Source: Gremmenia infestans (lineage: Eukaryota; Ascomycota; Leotiomycetes; Helotiales; Hamatocanthoscyphaceae). From it: 64,000 nucleotides of DNA. The position numbers and the translations under genes were made by a program. The notes under the pieces are model-generated. The model was given only the letters and a program-made list of their open reading frames with translations, did no database searches and had not been told where the DNA came from. The stretch is taken from positions 124,001-188,000 of the forward strand of contig JAFEVB010000001.1 in NCBI GenBank assembly GCA_032629725.1. Direction: 5' to 3'. Below, in pieces: positions 22,159 through 34,858 of the stretch; positions within the stretch are counted from its first letter, which is position 1, and every line of letters starts with the position of its first letter.

Positions 22159-23877
22159 ATGACCGAAAGTACCGAAACCGCTATCCCGCAAGCGTCTGGC
22201 ACATTCACGTGCCCTCTTTGCCAAAAGTCGTATGCTGCCCGTAAGTGACAAATTTCGGGGAAATATGTTTGCATGTTCAATAAATCTCCTGAGCTTCAGA
22301 TTACTGAGCTTGCAAAGGGAAAGCTTTATGTTATGAGAATGGAATTGCTTGTTTTTTTTTGTTTTCAAGACATTTAAGGTCTCCTGTGACCTAGTAGTGA
22401 GATTCTCAAGAATATATTTGTTCATTTGTTCTTTAGCTGACCTTTGAATCTTTGATCATAAAGGTTCATCCTATGTGCGTCACTCCAAGCATTGTGGCAA
22501 GGAGCAAAATACCGGACCCCCTCGACAAAAGTCTTGTCAACAATGCTCAAAATCAAAGACAAGGTGTGACCAGCGACACCCCACGTGCTCTCGGTGCACC
22601 TCTCGAGGCGATCGTTGTGAATATGCCTCCAGAGTTTACCAGGAAAATAACCAAGGAACAAACCAGACTTCTGAGTTGCAATTCGAATTCGACAACCAAG
22701 GGGAGCCAATACTCGTAGATGAGATTCCTTCCAGGACAAACGGCTCAACTCCTACTCTTGACCATCGCCTGGAAAATCCTTCTGTAGCTATTGCAACACC
22801 GTATGCTCGCGCGCGGAGTCCTACCGACAGTGAACCAACCATAGAAACGGTACAAAGGGGAAGCTTCCAGCCAGTTGAGGCCATTAATTTTACTGCCACA
22901 GTTCCCATATCCAACAGTGTTGAGGCGATTCGCGACCGCTGGCTCTACCCTTTTGTAGAGGACTCTCCCGCCAAGATTGCGATCCGAGAACATAGCATGG
23001 AGTTTCTATGCCGTGTGCTTCGAACATATCCCCGGATGATGGCACGGAGTGAGAACGTCCCTCCCATAATACACCCGATACAGGTATCTGCCAAAGATAT
23101 GGCATTGCCACTAGCAAACTGTTTTACATTAGCAAAAATGTGGGAAGGAAGCGCCCAGCCTGCTGGTGATTTAGTTGACCAGACTATCAAGCGGGAGATG
23201 AAGAGATTGTTCAGTGAGGTCTCTAGTCACTTCTTCCTCCAGGAATGCAGTGGATACTTTTCTAACATCGAATGATATAGTACCGGACATATGACCCGCC
23301 TACACTCGTCGCTGCCTTCCAGGCATTGCTAATATACTCGATAATTCTTCTCTTCCCAAATCCACAAAAGCCATCCCCAGGAACATTCAACCAGGTAACC
23401 CTTATCGCTCTCCAAGATCTTGGCTGCTATGTTGGCGAAACAGACCTCAACCTAGCACCCGTAACTGTGCATAACCGACCCACATGGGATACCTGGATTA
23501 TCGTAAACGCCAAACGAAGAACGCTGATGGCTTTGTACTGTTTTGAGTGGATGTATGCAAGACTAAACGCCTTACCAACATATCCCTGCACAGAGATCGG
23601 GTTTATGCCTGGTCCAGCAGGGAAGTCAACCTGGGGAGCGAGATCAAGAGATGAGTGGGAATGTGCGTATGGCAGATGGTTAGGGCGATGGGCCGAAGGT
23701 GGCTTCTATACAATAAAGGAACTGGCAAACGTTCTACCGGGGCCTGAGATTGACGCTCGCACTGAAATGTGGTTGGAGGAAGCAGACGAATTTGGGATGA
23801 TGTATATGTCTCTGGGTAAAAGCTCTCCTCCTGAAGCCGTTAAAAGCCCCGCTGACACATATAGTAAACGCTACTGA
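22159..23877 (+). CDS. Transcription factor with C2H2-like finger plus Zn2Cys6 cluster
   Basis: This predicted nuclear regulator has 477 residues. Exons are 22159-22240, 22464-23218 and 23281-23877. Splicing joins CPLCQKSYAA to RSSYVRHSKHC, making a C2H2-like finger (C18, C21, H34, H37, with C38). It is followed within 15 residues by a binuclear cluster with cysteines at 52, 55, 62, 69, 72 and 79. The tandem C2H2-Zn2Cys6 layout is a known class in filamentous fungi. The 223-nt first intron has a GTAAGT donor and GCTGACC branch point. The second junction has a weak GTCTCT donor but joins EYRTYDPPTL in frame. The C-terminus (WLEEADEFGMMYMSLG) may be shorter or longer than modelled. It stands next to the reductase block and could control it. 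Confidence 0.85.
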
Positions 23878-25150
23878 GGGTCATCTTTCTGTTGGAAGTG
23901 ATCGTAAGGCATAAGACTTTACTTCTAATATTGGAAGTTCGCAGGATGGACTTTTGCAGTTTGAGACAAACATTTACAAGCGCGGGACCAACAATTCTGA
24001 CGAAGTCTGTCATGTTATGGATCGAAGCGCTAGGGAATCGCTTATGGACTTGGTCCGTGCCCTTGAGGTTATTCCCACCTTCCTGCCTCTGTACTTCTAG
24101 CTGTCTTCTTTGTAGTTGTCTCAGTCAATAAAACCTTTATATTAATGCTCTACTGAACTGCCACAGAGTTCCTCTAGCCATAGTAGATAATTTAGGAAAA
24201 AGAGATTGGCCAACTCGAGTTTTTATACATTTTGAGTAGTGAAGAGTAGTCTATATCTTAGAACAAAGGTGATCTTGTCCCGTGTATGCTTATATGCGCA
24301 AGCATTTGTTCTCTTAGAAATTCACATTCACAATAAGAGCTAGGTACCCGTAGGTATCCTTGATCAAGGAGGCTGTTTTTTGTCTTCAGCCAGTTAGATG
24401 ATCCGCTTGGCCCACGTGGTTAAATAGCCGAGAAACGGTATTACTTCCACCTCGATTTGAAAAGACGGCAGACAGGTTCGCCATGGGATAAAAGCAAGAG
24501 AAAACTTTGATCAGACACTCGAGATAAATAATTAAATACAGGAAGTATCTTTATGCCCAAGACAAGTTAGGCGAATAGTATAATAATCCAGTACTGGTTT
24601 TCAAGACATTCGAGACTCAGGGGCTCGTTTAACAGAAACACATGCTAACCCCCCGCCTTATATCTTCGTATCTTTTCCGGTCAGCCTCTAATAAACCCCC
24701 AACTCTAGCGTGTAACCAACATGTGCCAGACACCAATTAGAACAAGGTCCGTTTGAGCCGTCTTCGGTCCAACCTGCCAAAGACGGAATGTTCCCAGGTG
24801 TTGGTACGCTGAAACTAGCCATCGCCCCCACTAAACCCTATGGCGGCTGCAAGGTCCAGATTTCGAGACGAGGGGTTGTGGCCTCTAAGAATTGCGAATT
24901 GGTTTTGGGAAGATGAGGCGCCGGGAGGCGTTTATAGAAATGTTGGGCTTACGGTCTTACCCACCATCCTTTCTTTCGTTTCCCAGTTCACTTTTTATCT
25001 CCAGTCCGCGTCTCTTACTTCTTTTCGTCTGTAGGAGTATTTTATGAGCTGCCGCGATATCGTCGCGGGGTATCGCTACGTTTTTTTTGTGCCCTTCACT
25101 TCAACCTTGCGTCCAAACATCACTTGCCTGCGCGTCCAGATATCTGTAGG
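23878..25150. other. Intergenic stretch
   Basis: About 1.3 kb with no credible gene. A 79-residue frame at 23892-24131 continues after the regulator but lacks any domain; it could be its 3' UTR. The last 300 bases are the promoter and leader of the kinase-like gene. Confidence 0.45.
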
Positions 25151-28100
25151 ATGGCGCAGCCAGCGCGTCGCCCCGCGCTCAATGAATTCTTTCAATGGGA
25201 AACCCGATCATGGGTGGAGGTGGTTCAAGAATTAACCACGGATGAAAAGGCCTATTTCATGCCCCTAGAGTTCCTCACATCCTATTTCACAGCCAACGAT
25301 AGCAGCGCGCTAAAGCACATCATATCAGAAGTGTTCGAGACGGAATTTCCCCCAATCGATCCGGAGATCATATTGCGAAGCCACACGGCTGTGTTTTGCA
25401 TCCTTCTGCGTCTAGGCCAGGGACAATATATCGAAGATTTCGTTCAATTCGAAGAGCTTTCGGATATCCGTCTGCCTTTTGACCCGAATCACCCTCCGGC
25501 TGAATTTTCGTTCGCCAATGATGATCCGGGTTTTCTGAAGAAGTTCTGCGAGAAGCAATGGATGTATTGTGTCCCGGTATTCAATCGGCATATGCTACAT
25601 AAACATTTCGGGCCCCAGCGTCTACTTCCGATCACTTACAAGGAATCGCTTATAAAGGAGGGTGTGCTTGAAAGATCCGTAGTCAAGATTTATGGGCCTC
25701 ATAACAGACTAAATGATGCGGGGAGAGACAAGGTGAGATGCACTCCGTATTATTCTCTGCCCTTCCTTGGATTGACTAGGCTAGGCAATGAATAACCCTC
25801 ATATCAATACCTTTGTCCTTGAAAGGTATCCGATAAAAGCAGGCGAGAGTCGGTACAAAGAGAAAGTCAATGGATTCCGAAGTGTAAAGCAAGAAAGTAG
25901 CATTAGAGGCTTTTACGGCAGCTATATTCAGGGAGATTATTACCATATTTTACTTCAATTCCCGGACAAAGGTACACTGGAGGACTATTTCCAAAATGAA
26001 GCACCGCCAAGCCGTGGAACAGATCTTATAAAGTTCTGGGAATCTCTATTTCAGTTGATCATAGGGCTAAAGTCTATTCATACTGCTCGGGGGTGCGTGA
26101 TCCTCGTCACTCCTTCGCGTGGAGGCTGACCTAGCTAGGGCCCATCAAAATGTCAAGCCGGAGAACGTGTTGGTAATAAGTAATCATGCATCAACATCAT
26201 CGGATTGCGAGTTTAAATTTGCAGATTTTGGCTTGAATCACATACCAGCCGGTAATAGAGGAGAGGTGCTTGGAACAAGCCCCCAAGAAGCCCAGACTTA
26301 TGGTATGTCATCCTACTATTCAAGAGAAAGACTGACTTACAAACTTCAAAAGACCCCCCGGAGAACTACATGCCGTTCAAGGATGATGAAACAGTGCTAC
26401 CTGAAAATCCGAGCTGGGAAACTGATATCTGGTCCCTTGGATGTATTTATAGCGAAGCTGCGATGTGGATTGCAGATGGGTACAAGGGCCTCGTCGAGTA
26501 TCGCCAACAACGCATTTCCGAGACCAAAAGAATATCATTTCAAGGGGGTGATTGTTTCCATAACGGCAAGCAAGTCCTTGTCACGGTTCTCGAGGCTCAT
26601 AGAGATATCGAGGATAGACTTAGGAGGTCTGATCATATTACAAAGGATGTCCTCGATTCCATGGTGGACGAGATGTTGTGGGAAGAGGATCGACCAAGTG
26701 CAAAGGCTCTATGGCGCAAAGCCGAAGTTATATTGCACAGAGCACGGAAAAGACGACCTTCAAAGTCAAGCGAGGGCCCTTCAAGGATTCCCAGTGGCCA
26801 GAATCGAATACTTCCTCCACTCCGGCTTCAACCGCCTACCCAGCCCCTGCCGCCAATTCCATCTCTTCCGCGGGGACTAATACCTGGCCTACCTTCAATC
26901 GTGGAGCGGAACCATCCAGCTAATGTCGAGAATTGGCGTTCGAATATTTCAGAGCCGCATTCAACCCCACGCTCCAACGGACCTAGGGGCCCACCCAGCG
27001 AAATATCTAGTCCGGTTTTGCAGAACAAGCAGATGAGTAGTGCCAGTAGCGTCTCGGACTTTGACAGAGAAGTCACAGATTCAGTAGCAAGTTGGCAGCT
27101 GGGGGACAACAATTCCTCAACCTCTCCTACATCACCATTCTCGTCACCACACGTCAGCGTCTACGAGTCTCAACGGAATATTCTAAATGAAGGACGACCG
27201 CAGGTAATAAGCAAGCAGAATTCATACGAAAGCAGGAGGCCAAATGGTATATCTCGTGGGCTGTCATATGCAAGTCAACATGAAGTGATAGAGAAGTCTT
27301 CCAGGACCTTGTCACTAGCAGAACATCCAGCTTATACACAGCCAAGCTCCAACATTGCTTCATCCAATGTTGCTCCATCACCCGCAGACGGCAGTTTTGA
27401 TCGTCACTCCATGGTAAGCGATGCAAGGAGCCCTGAAGAAACCAGGCCTCGTGCACCGCCTTCAAACCACAGTACGGCGGGAAGCCGACACTCAATTGCC
27501 TTTTCAACTGCCCATAGCTCGCGTAGTGATCCGCCTGCCCATCAGTCCGTTGAAGAGGATGAGCAACTTCCAGCTAAAGCACAAAAGCTGATGAGTGGTT
27601 TTTCTTTGTTCCCAAGAAAGTCTCGTCCGGTTGAGGCTGCAAAGCGGATGGAAAATGGCCCTGGATACAATACTCAAGATATACGGCGCTCCATCTCATC
27701 GCATTCCGACATTACAGCCATGCGATCTATTTCTTCCGACCCAGCATCTGAAAAGGCCGGTTTCTTGTCATTAAACACATGCATAGATTGGAGGAAAGCC
27801 CACAAGAAAGTAAAGAAGCATTCGAAAGTACCCCGGCTACCCGGCAACCACATGATAGAAGGCCTCAAAGAACGGGACCACGTAATTAACTACTTCCCCT
27901 CAATCTCAGATCTCGTAATGTAGATATATTTACTAACACTAAGCCAGGTATTTATAATCGACGACTCAGCATCCATGGCCCCTCTCTGGCCAGACGTCCA
28001 CCGCGTCTTCGAAACCCTCTCATACATAGTCAAGGGCATGTCTCCCGGCGGAACCGAGCTCTACTTCACCATCTCCTACGACACGTGGCGGCGCAAAGAC

Positions 28101-28597
28101 ACATCTGATCTGGTGGCATGGGCCGAGAAGAAGATATGTGCCGGCGAGACGGACATCTCGTATCGATTGAATCTGGAATTACAATCATACGCTGCCAAGG
28201 TGAGGAATGCCAAAGGTGGAAAGATGAGACCGATTAGTTTCTACGTCCTGACAAACGGGGTATGGGGTCAAGGCGATGACCCGAGAACCTGTATTGGGAA
28301 GATGGCGCAGTTGCTGAGAGATATGGATATGCAAGGACATGTAGCGATCCAATTTATAGCTTTTGCGGAGACGAAAGAGGCGCTGGAGAAGATGGCTGAT
28401 TTGGCAGAGGGGGATTTCGCAGTGTAAGTGCCGTTACTCCTTTATTCCGTGGGGACTATTTGAGCTAACTTACTTTATCTGGCAGTGATATTGTCGATTG
28501 TACGCTTTGGACAGGCAATGTATTGAAGATGCTTAGAGGGGCTATTGATAAGCCGCTGTTTGAGTCGGCTGCGGAGACAGTCAATGAATTAGCGTAG
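25151..28597 (+). CDS. Degenerate protein kinase domain fused to vWA-like domain
   Basis: The predicted protein has 1056 residues. Exons: 25151-25732, 25785-26092, 26139-26302, 26353-27881, 27948-28423 and 28486-28597; all six junctions keep phase. Residues 1-190 are an N-terminal region common in fungal kinase-like proteins. A kinase fold follows: the VAIK-type strand reads FVLERY, with E207 where lysine is expected; the catalytic loop reads HQNVKPEN, with Asn for the catalytic Asp of HRD; DFG is intact near 326; the WETDIWSLGCI helix is canonical. A Ser/Pro-rich linker (about 480-840) follows. From residue 862 VFIIDDSASM opens a von Willebrand A-like domain with a D-x-S-x-S metal site. Loss of two catalytic residues suggests a pseudokinase scaffold. 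The cell role is unknown. Confidence 0.86.
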
Positions 28598-29948
28598 TTT
28601 AGACGATTTATGTATTATTCAAAGGGACTAAGGGAATGATAAAATAATGAAAGGAATATGACTTTGAATATATTTTACGTACGCAGTCTATACTTATACC
28701 CGACCCGACTACAGAAGCCACCTCACAGAAGCGGAAGACTCAGATTGCGTATAATCTCACAGGACAAAACATATCACGAGCATAATCCAAATAAAATAAG
28801 ACCACCAGGACCAAGCACTAACCTCAAAACGCGAACCGGGAAAATAAAAGCGGGAAATACGCCAAAAGTCTCGCTTGCGTATCTCTAGAACCTACCTACC
28901 TACCTATAAAACAGTTCATCCGCCCCGCCTAGGTCCAAATAACAGGACAGGTGAGCGGAATCACAAAAGCAAGCAATCAACACATACATGCTAAGCATCT
29001 ATTCAATCCCGAAATACATTTCCAGCAATCAACAACCGAAACTCAAAGCTGCCTTCCCTCGCGCCTCCACCTCCACCTCCACACCCACACCCACACCCAC
29101 ACCCACACCCCCTAAAAACCCCCACCCGATATCTATCTATCTATACTCCGATGCATACCCTAAAAGCACCACAAACGAACGCTCCATCCCCTCCCCTCAG
29201 CACGTTCGTACTGTACTATACGGTGTATTCAAACTAGTGAGTGATACGGATACCGCATAATACATCTCATTCAGCTCTAAACGCCGTATACGTACCTAGA
29301 GTGCGATTGGAATTAGAATTCGGATTCGGATTTCATATAATATATACTGTACTGGTTGATACGCTCTGAAACATATACTCTAGCTTCTTTCTATTTAAAA
29401 AGACGTGGATTATTATGAGGTAGGTAGGTAGGTAGGTAGGTACTAAGTTATAAATGCACTTGCACTTGCACTTGCACTTGCACTCGCACTTGCTATACCA
29501 TGCCATGCCATGATAGCGTGTATACTACATATGCCGACTGCAGCCGATTGACGGAAGCTCTACGTAGGAAAGAAGAAAAAGGACGCGGGGAAATGTGAAT
29601 ATAGGCAACTACGCTTCCGAATGAATGAATGAATGAATGAACGGACTGCTGACTCGAGAGAGAAAGACACAAACATGAGTCATAAGAGGTTGGTAAATAA
29701 GCAATATACAGATTTTATATCTATCTATATCCAGCTAGCGGCTAGCCAGTAAATGCATTAAGCAATCCCAAACGCCAGGCCTCTCAGTCCCATTTTATAT
29801 TGAGCTCGGCCGTAACACCTTTGATGCACACATACAAATGGCAAAAAACGCCATGACATGTACCTACGTACTATACACACATTCCCAAAACCCAAGCCCA
29901 AAGCGGAAGAAGCAAGCAAGGCTAGCAAGCATTCCACGATACAATCTC
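28598..29948. repeat. Microsatellite-rich intergenic region
   Basis: No credible gene lies in this 1.35-kb gap between convergent 3' ends. It holds several simple arrays: CCTA (about 28892-28907), CCACCT then ACACCC (29065-29110), GGTA (29419-29442), GCACTT (29456-29492) and GAAT (29619-29641). Such arrays are likely to vary between strains. Confidence 0.8.
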
Positions 29949-31905
29949 TCATAACAAGTCATCAACCCAACCCAACTTATCCCGCCTATCATCCCCAAGT
30001 CTAGCGTACTCCATAAAAAGTCTCATGGTATAAATCTGCATATCCTCTCTCCTAAGCACTAGATTAGCCCACTCCTGGCCACTCTTGGCGATTTTCTGCG
30101 CCGCTGCATCATGGCCCTTGATATGCATGCCCTTGGCCTTATCCTCGTAGCCGAGGAAGTACTGCATGATGCCCCAGAAATCCATGTACCGGTTATCCAT
30201 CGGCACAAAATGGACCCAGGGCATGAGGCGGCTGTCGTGCCATTCGCGGAAGATGGTGGCTTTGATAGGAAGGGAGGTGGACATGAGGAAGCCGCGGTAG
30301 CGGCCTGAGAAGGAGTTGCCGTCGAGGTCGGGCAGATATTTGGAGTTGAATTGATCTTTCATTTTCATGCCGGGTAGGACGCTGAAGAAAGGATCCGTGT
30401 GGTTGCAGGTTGAGGTGTCTTGTCCATTGTCGCATACCAGGTCCACGAACCCAGTATCGGCCCACTCGCTCGTCCACTTTCCCAATTTGCCCTCGTTGGC
30501 AGCAGCCAATTGGTATTGGTTTGACGGTAGTGCCCAATTTTCCGGAAGCTGTTCCCAGCTCTCTGCTCGTTCGATCTTTGTCCCGTTTGTCATGGCGACG
30601 AAACGATGCCTTTGAAAGCCGCGCCAATTATCAGCGGTGTTTTTCCCGCCTGTTGCGGCGCCACGCCAGATAACTTTGTTCTGTTTCTCCAGCCAGGATA
30701 CACCTGTTTCGCCACCGCCTGTGAAGCGTTCTTCGTTGGCCCAGTACATGGGGGCTGGGAGGAGGATTTCGTTGTTTGTGGGGAGCTTGGAGCCGCCAAA
30801 GAGGGGCGAGAAGACGGATGTTTCGGAGATGGAGAGGGGTTGGATGAATACGCCGTGCAGGGACTGGAGGTCAGGTTGGTGGCAGAAATCGGTGCTGAGG
30901 GAGTAGTTGGATACGTAGCCATGGTGGAGGTGGGGGAGGGCGTTGTTTAGGGAGATCACGGGCGGTTCATTGAAGGAGGTCACGATCGCGGCTTTGCGGG
31001 CTGGACTGTCAGGGTGGCAGCCTCGAATGGCAGGGACCCAGAAGGATCCAGCTAGATGGTGTTAGCAGATATTTATAATGATAGAAAGCAGGTGTATTAC
31101 GCTCTCTATTCCAATTCTTGTCGCGCGTCTGGAGTTCCTTTTCGGGCTCCTCCTCAAGGATCCGATAAGTTGAATGAACTTCCTTAGCAGGCGCCATAGT
31201 TCGCGTCGATCGTTCAATCTCCATCAATCTATTGACCTCCTCCCATGGGGCTAGTATTCTCGGCTCGTCCATGGCATTGAGGGGGATGTCAAGATCTGGC
31301 AGCATATCCGCGATGGACTGTGTCATATTCAACCAAATCTGTGTCCAGAACCAATCACTCCCAGCCGTCGCCTTCTGGCCTCTGACATTGATCACCATTT
31401 CATAATCCCAGGACTCTTTTCGTAGAATGGCGGGATCTAGACCCCAAAAGGGGCCAAGGTCGTGGTAGATCTGGTCAAAGAAATCCTCCACCATGAGTCC
31501 CCCATTTTTCTGCGCAAAGTCGAACCAGACATCGAATCCGGGCGGGGGGTGTCGTCCTCGACGTCTCCGATATTCTGCAGCAGCGTTCTTCACATTGTGA
31601 CTCTCCTTCCTCAAAACCCCCGCAAAACTCTTCTCGGCGTTCTGGATCAGTTCGTCAATGGGATGTGTGGTGGAGCCTATTCCTGCCTCAGTTTCTGGTT
31701 GTGGAGCGTGTATCTTGGTATGATCTTCCGTACCTTGAGGATCTAGCAGATGTCCAGAAGAGTTAAATGTTGCGAGTCGCGCCGAGTGGCGTGAATATAA
31801 GAGCACGCCCAGGATTCCAGCTGCAAGTATCAGGTATCGCAGTATGCCAGAGGCGCGTCGTGGGGGACCTTTGTAGCTCATAGTGATGGGAGATGATATC
31901 TTCAT
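29949..31905 (-). CDS. GT90 (CAP10-like) glycosyltransferase
   Basis: A 635-residue type II membrane glycosyltransferase of family GT90; the founder CAP10 is needed for the Cryptococcus capsule, and filamentous-fungal homologues probably act on cell-wall or secreted glycans in the Golgi. Exons are 31905-31101 and 31051-29949 with a 49-nt intron (CTGCTAACAC branch point). A short cytosolic tail precedes a signal anchor (ILRYLILAAGILGVLLYS), then a luminal stem. The catalytic half carries KVIWRGAATGG, a cysteine pair around the FVDLVCDNG region, YLPDLDGNSFSGRYRGFL and FREWHDSRLMPWVHFVPM, all GT90 signatures. The start at 31905 is chosen so that the anchor sits at residues 20-40. Glycosylation sequons (e.g. 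NMT) occur in the luminal part. Confidence 0.92.
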
Positions 31906-34858
31906 AGGTGCTGATAGATTGTAATAGTCCAGGACGATCAACGGGTGATGGGGAATTAAGTCAAGTTGATCGGTGGAAGGCGGTGAATAGTGGGCGGTAG
32001 GATGAAAGAGGCACGAAAAGGCCAAACTGGGAGTTGGTGATCAACAGCGGTATGGTAGGTCAAAAGGAGCGTGGTGGTCTTGTAGAACCAAAACCGTAGG
32101 ACGAGGGCCACAGGACGAAGGCGAACGACGAACAATGAAGGTACCGCTAATTCAATCAAATCAAGATGAAGACCAAATGCAGATAACGGGCGACGGGTAT
32201 CATTTAACGACCATAATTCATGTTAGACATTAAGTTGAATCTGCAGTCAATGGGGCTGAGAAGACGGATGGAGGAGGAAGAGGAAGACAGATGAAGAAAG
32301 GAATACGGTACGGTGGGTACCCCCGTATTTACCATTATAAAAGCAAGGAACAGGGAAAGAGATATCGTAGCACTGAATACCTTAATCTTAGGGTGAACAT
32401 TAGTGTATCGACTAGGGAGGGGTGAAATACAGTAGACCCAGTGAAGTGAAAGAGAGTGAAAGAGAGTGAAAGAGCCACGGCAAAAAAATTGGGTTGAAAT
32501 TGGTTTGTGCTTACAGACTACATCCGAAAAGGGGCTGGCTAATAGCTTAACTGCAGCCACGCGAGATTTAACCTGGCAGTCATCAGGGGTAGCGGCAGGG
32601 TCTATACCGTATCCGTGAAACTACGGATCTGGTGGGCTACGATTGCTGGACGATGATTGGATTATACTCCAAAGTACATAAAGTATTTCTCTTAAACTGA
32701 TGCTTTTAAGCACTGGTGCGTTCACTGGGTCGGTCTATGAAGCTTTAGTGAAAAGGGGGCGTACACGAAGTATTAAGCTTGTCTTAGTCAAGCCCGGACA
32801 ATTGATTGACATAGGTAGGGAGTCTAGAGTCTAAAATGGATGGAAAAGGCTTATCAATATTTATACTAACGTTTGAAGGTTAGACGTACGGATACCACGC
32901 TCTCCGGATACAGCAGTTGCTTTCACACGCATCTCGGTGGTGCCGCATTCACACATTCATCCCAGGTCGTGTACCCAGCGAATAAGTGATACGCTGTACT
33001 CTATCCCCATAATTGTTTCACAGACGCAGATGAAACCCGGCTCAAATCTTAAGTGTATAGCCGAGACGGAAAAGGGAAAACATCAGTCAAGACTGAAGAC
33101 GGAGAAAAAACAAGTATCGCGTACTGTACTTCGTAGTCTGTATCCTTCGCAGAATATGGTGCATTTCTGTAATCTCGAAAGATAAGTATTTACCGGATTG
33201 TGGGATTGGGATGAAGAAGAAATAGAGTAGCGCCGGGGAAAATGACGTTTCCCGGGTCAGCACTTTACTTTACAAAATGAGCTAGCCACTTCTGGCCTTA
33301 AGTACCTCATCGTGTATTCCGGCCTGTCAGAAGCGTTTTCGTTGTTTAGTCCTCACGGCACAGCGCATCGTCACTTTCTGACAACCCTCAGCCCCCTCCG
33401 TACTGCATGATTTATGTTAATAAAACATTTAGCATAATGACTATAAATAATATCCGAGTTTCAATATAGAAATGTTCCTGCCTGTTTTGGTACTTTTTGT
33501 TATGAACTTTAAATGGAATAGGAGAGGCTTACTATTATGTAATCGGCTTGGAAGAGGTGGGTGGTAAGGTTATTTACTAAAGCGAACCCTTAGATGCATG
33601 AGAAAGCAATTGATTGAGATATAATGACTAAAGTCTAAAGCCTACAAGAGTGAAGCCGCTTGAAAGCCTCCATAAACATACTATATTGAAATCAGATGCT
33701 GCTAGAATGCTACAATGCTCAACCGGATCGGGCAAGTATCACGCATCTACCTCTATAGAACAGTTGGCCTTTTATGTTTCACGCCAATCTTATATCCTGG
33801 ACTCTAGGTAGTTATAGCAGAACTAGTCTCCTACAACTCATTAACCGATGTTTGTACAGGCCTATTATTACCATGATATGGAAAGGTTTCCCGGCAAGCA
33901 GCATAGACCTTGCTGTACACCCCTAATTGAGATCAAGTCGGATCTTGGTAGAAATTGGTATGGAACTGAGAATGGGACATGGTAAAATCCCTCAAATCGG
34001 ACCAAATGATATAAACATTTCTTCCTAACCTATCATACACCAGAACCAAACGCTGTTCACTTTGGCTCGGAGACATATCACACGTGACTAGATTCAACCT
34101 CTTTTTACCTAGGCCACGATCTTCATCTCTTGAGCTTCACTCACCCCACAACTCGTACGTATGACAACATCAGATCTTCTTCAAGAATGCAGACTATATA
34201 AATTTGGTTCGCTGCCTCTATTTGCATCATGCATCCAATCTGAAGCACCCATTACTACCTTGTGTCGTAATATTAATCATTGCAGCCTCTCGCACCTCTT
34301 GACCTCTTGTCCTTCAGTCCCTCCAAATGGCCATCTCAATCAACATCGTGAACATCCTCCTTCCCCTTCCCTCCTCTCACCCCCTCTCCGGCTCGTTATT
34401 ATTGCTATCATGAAGCTGTTACAAATCCCACCATGATTGGCTTTCGTCTTATCCGCCATTTTGTTGCCCATGTCGAGTTTGACACCGGATTACTGCACCA
34501 CGGGTCTTCCTGCTTTTAGGGATCATGAGGATGTTGTCGCATCGCGTAGATTCAACTTTAAGGGAAAAGGCTCGAGACGAGAAAATCTCTTCTTACCTAG
34601 CAGCGCACTATGCCGCAGCAACGCGGAACAAAGACCACACACACAGGACCTGTCTATCTACATAAGAAGACGAGATCGCTCCTTCCTTTTTGACAGATTT
34701 CCGTGCAAGTCAACAGCCTCAATTTCGAACATCTTAACCCCGCGCATAATCCCACGCTCTGCCCCACCATCATCATCACCCCCCACAACAGCCAAGTCGC
34801 ATTCCCACAAACAAAGAGAACACCGTAAAGCACCTCGCACCCTTCCACCTCGCCCACC
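31906..34858. other. Long divergent intergenic region, GT90 / arginase
   Basis: Nearly 3 kb with no credible coding gene. Minus-strand frames near 31956-32560 are promoter and leader of the GT90 gene. A GTGAAAGAGA tandem repeat lies at 32446-32475. A TATATAAA motif at 34195-34202 may mark the arginase promoter. The last 530 bases contain several upstream ORFs, annotated separately. Confidence 0.5.
34327..34519 (+). promoter_or_regulatory. Chain of three overlapping upstream ORFs before arginase
   Basis: Three short ATG-initiated frames lie between a TATATAAA motif (34195) and the arginase start (34859): 34327-34413 (28 codons), 34410-34436 (8 codons, MKLLQIPP) and 34433-34519 (28 codons). 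The stop of each of the first two overlaps the next start as ATGA. None resembles the arginine attenuator peptide of the biosynthetic arg-2 gene. If transcribed, they would affect scanning to the main start. The transcript start is unknown, so this is inference. Confidence 0.4.

Noticed and set aside
28890..29645. CRISPR-like repeat array
   Set aside because: These are eukaryotic microsatellites with no unique spacers.
34327..34519. Arginine attenuator peptide (AAP) before arginase
   Set aside because: The upstream peptides share no resemblance to AAP, and AAP belongs to the biosynthetic carbamoyl-phosphate synthetase gene.
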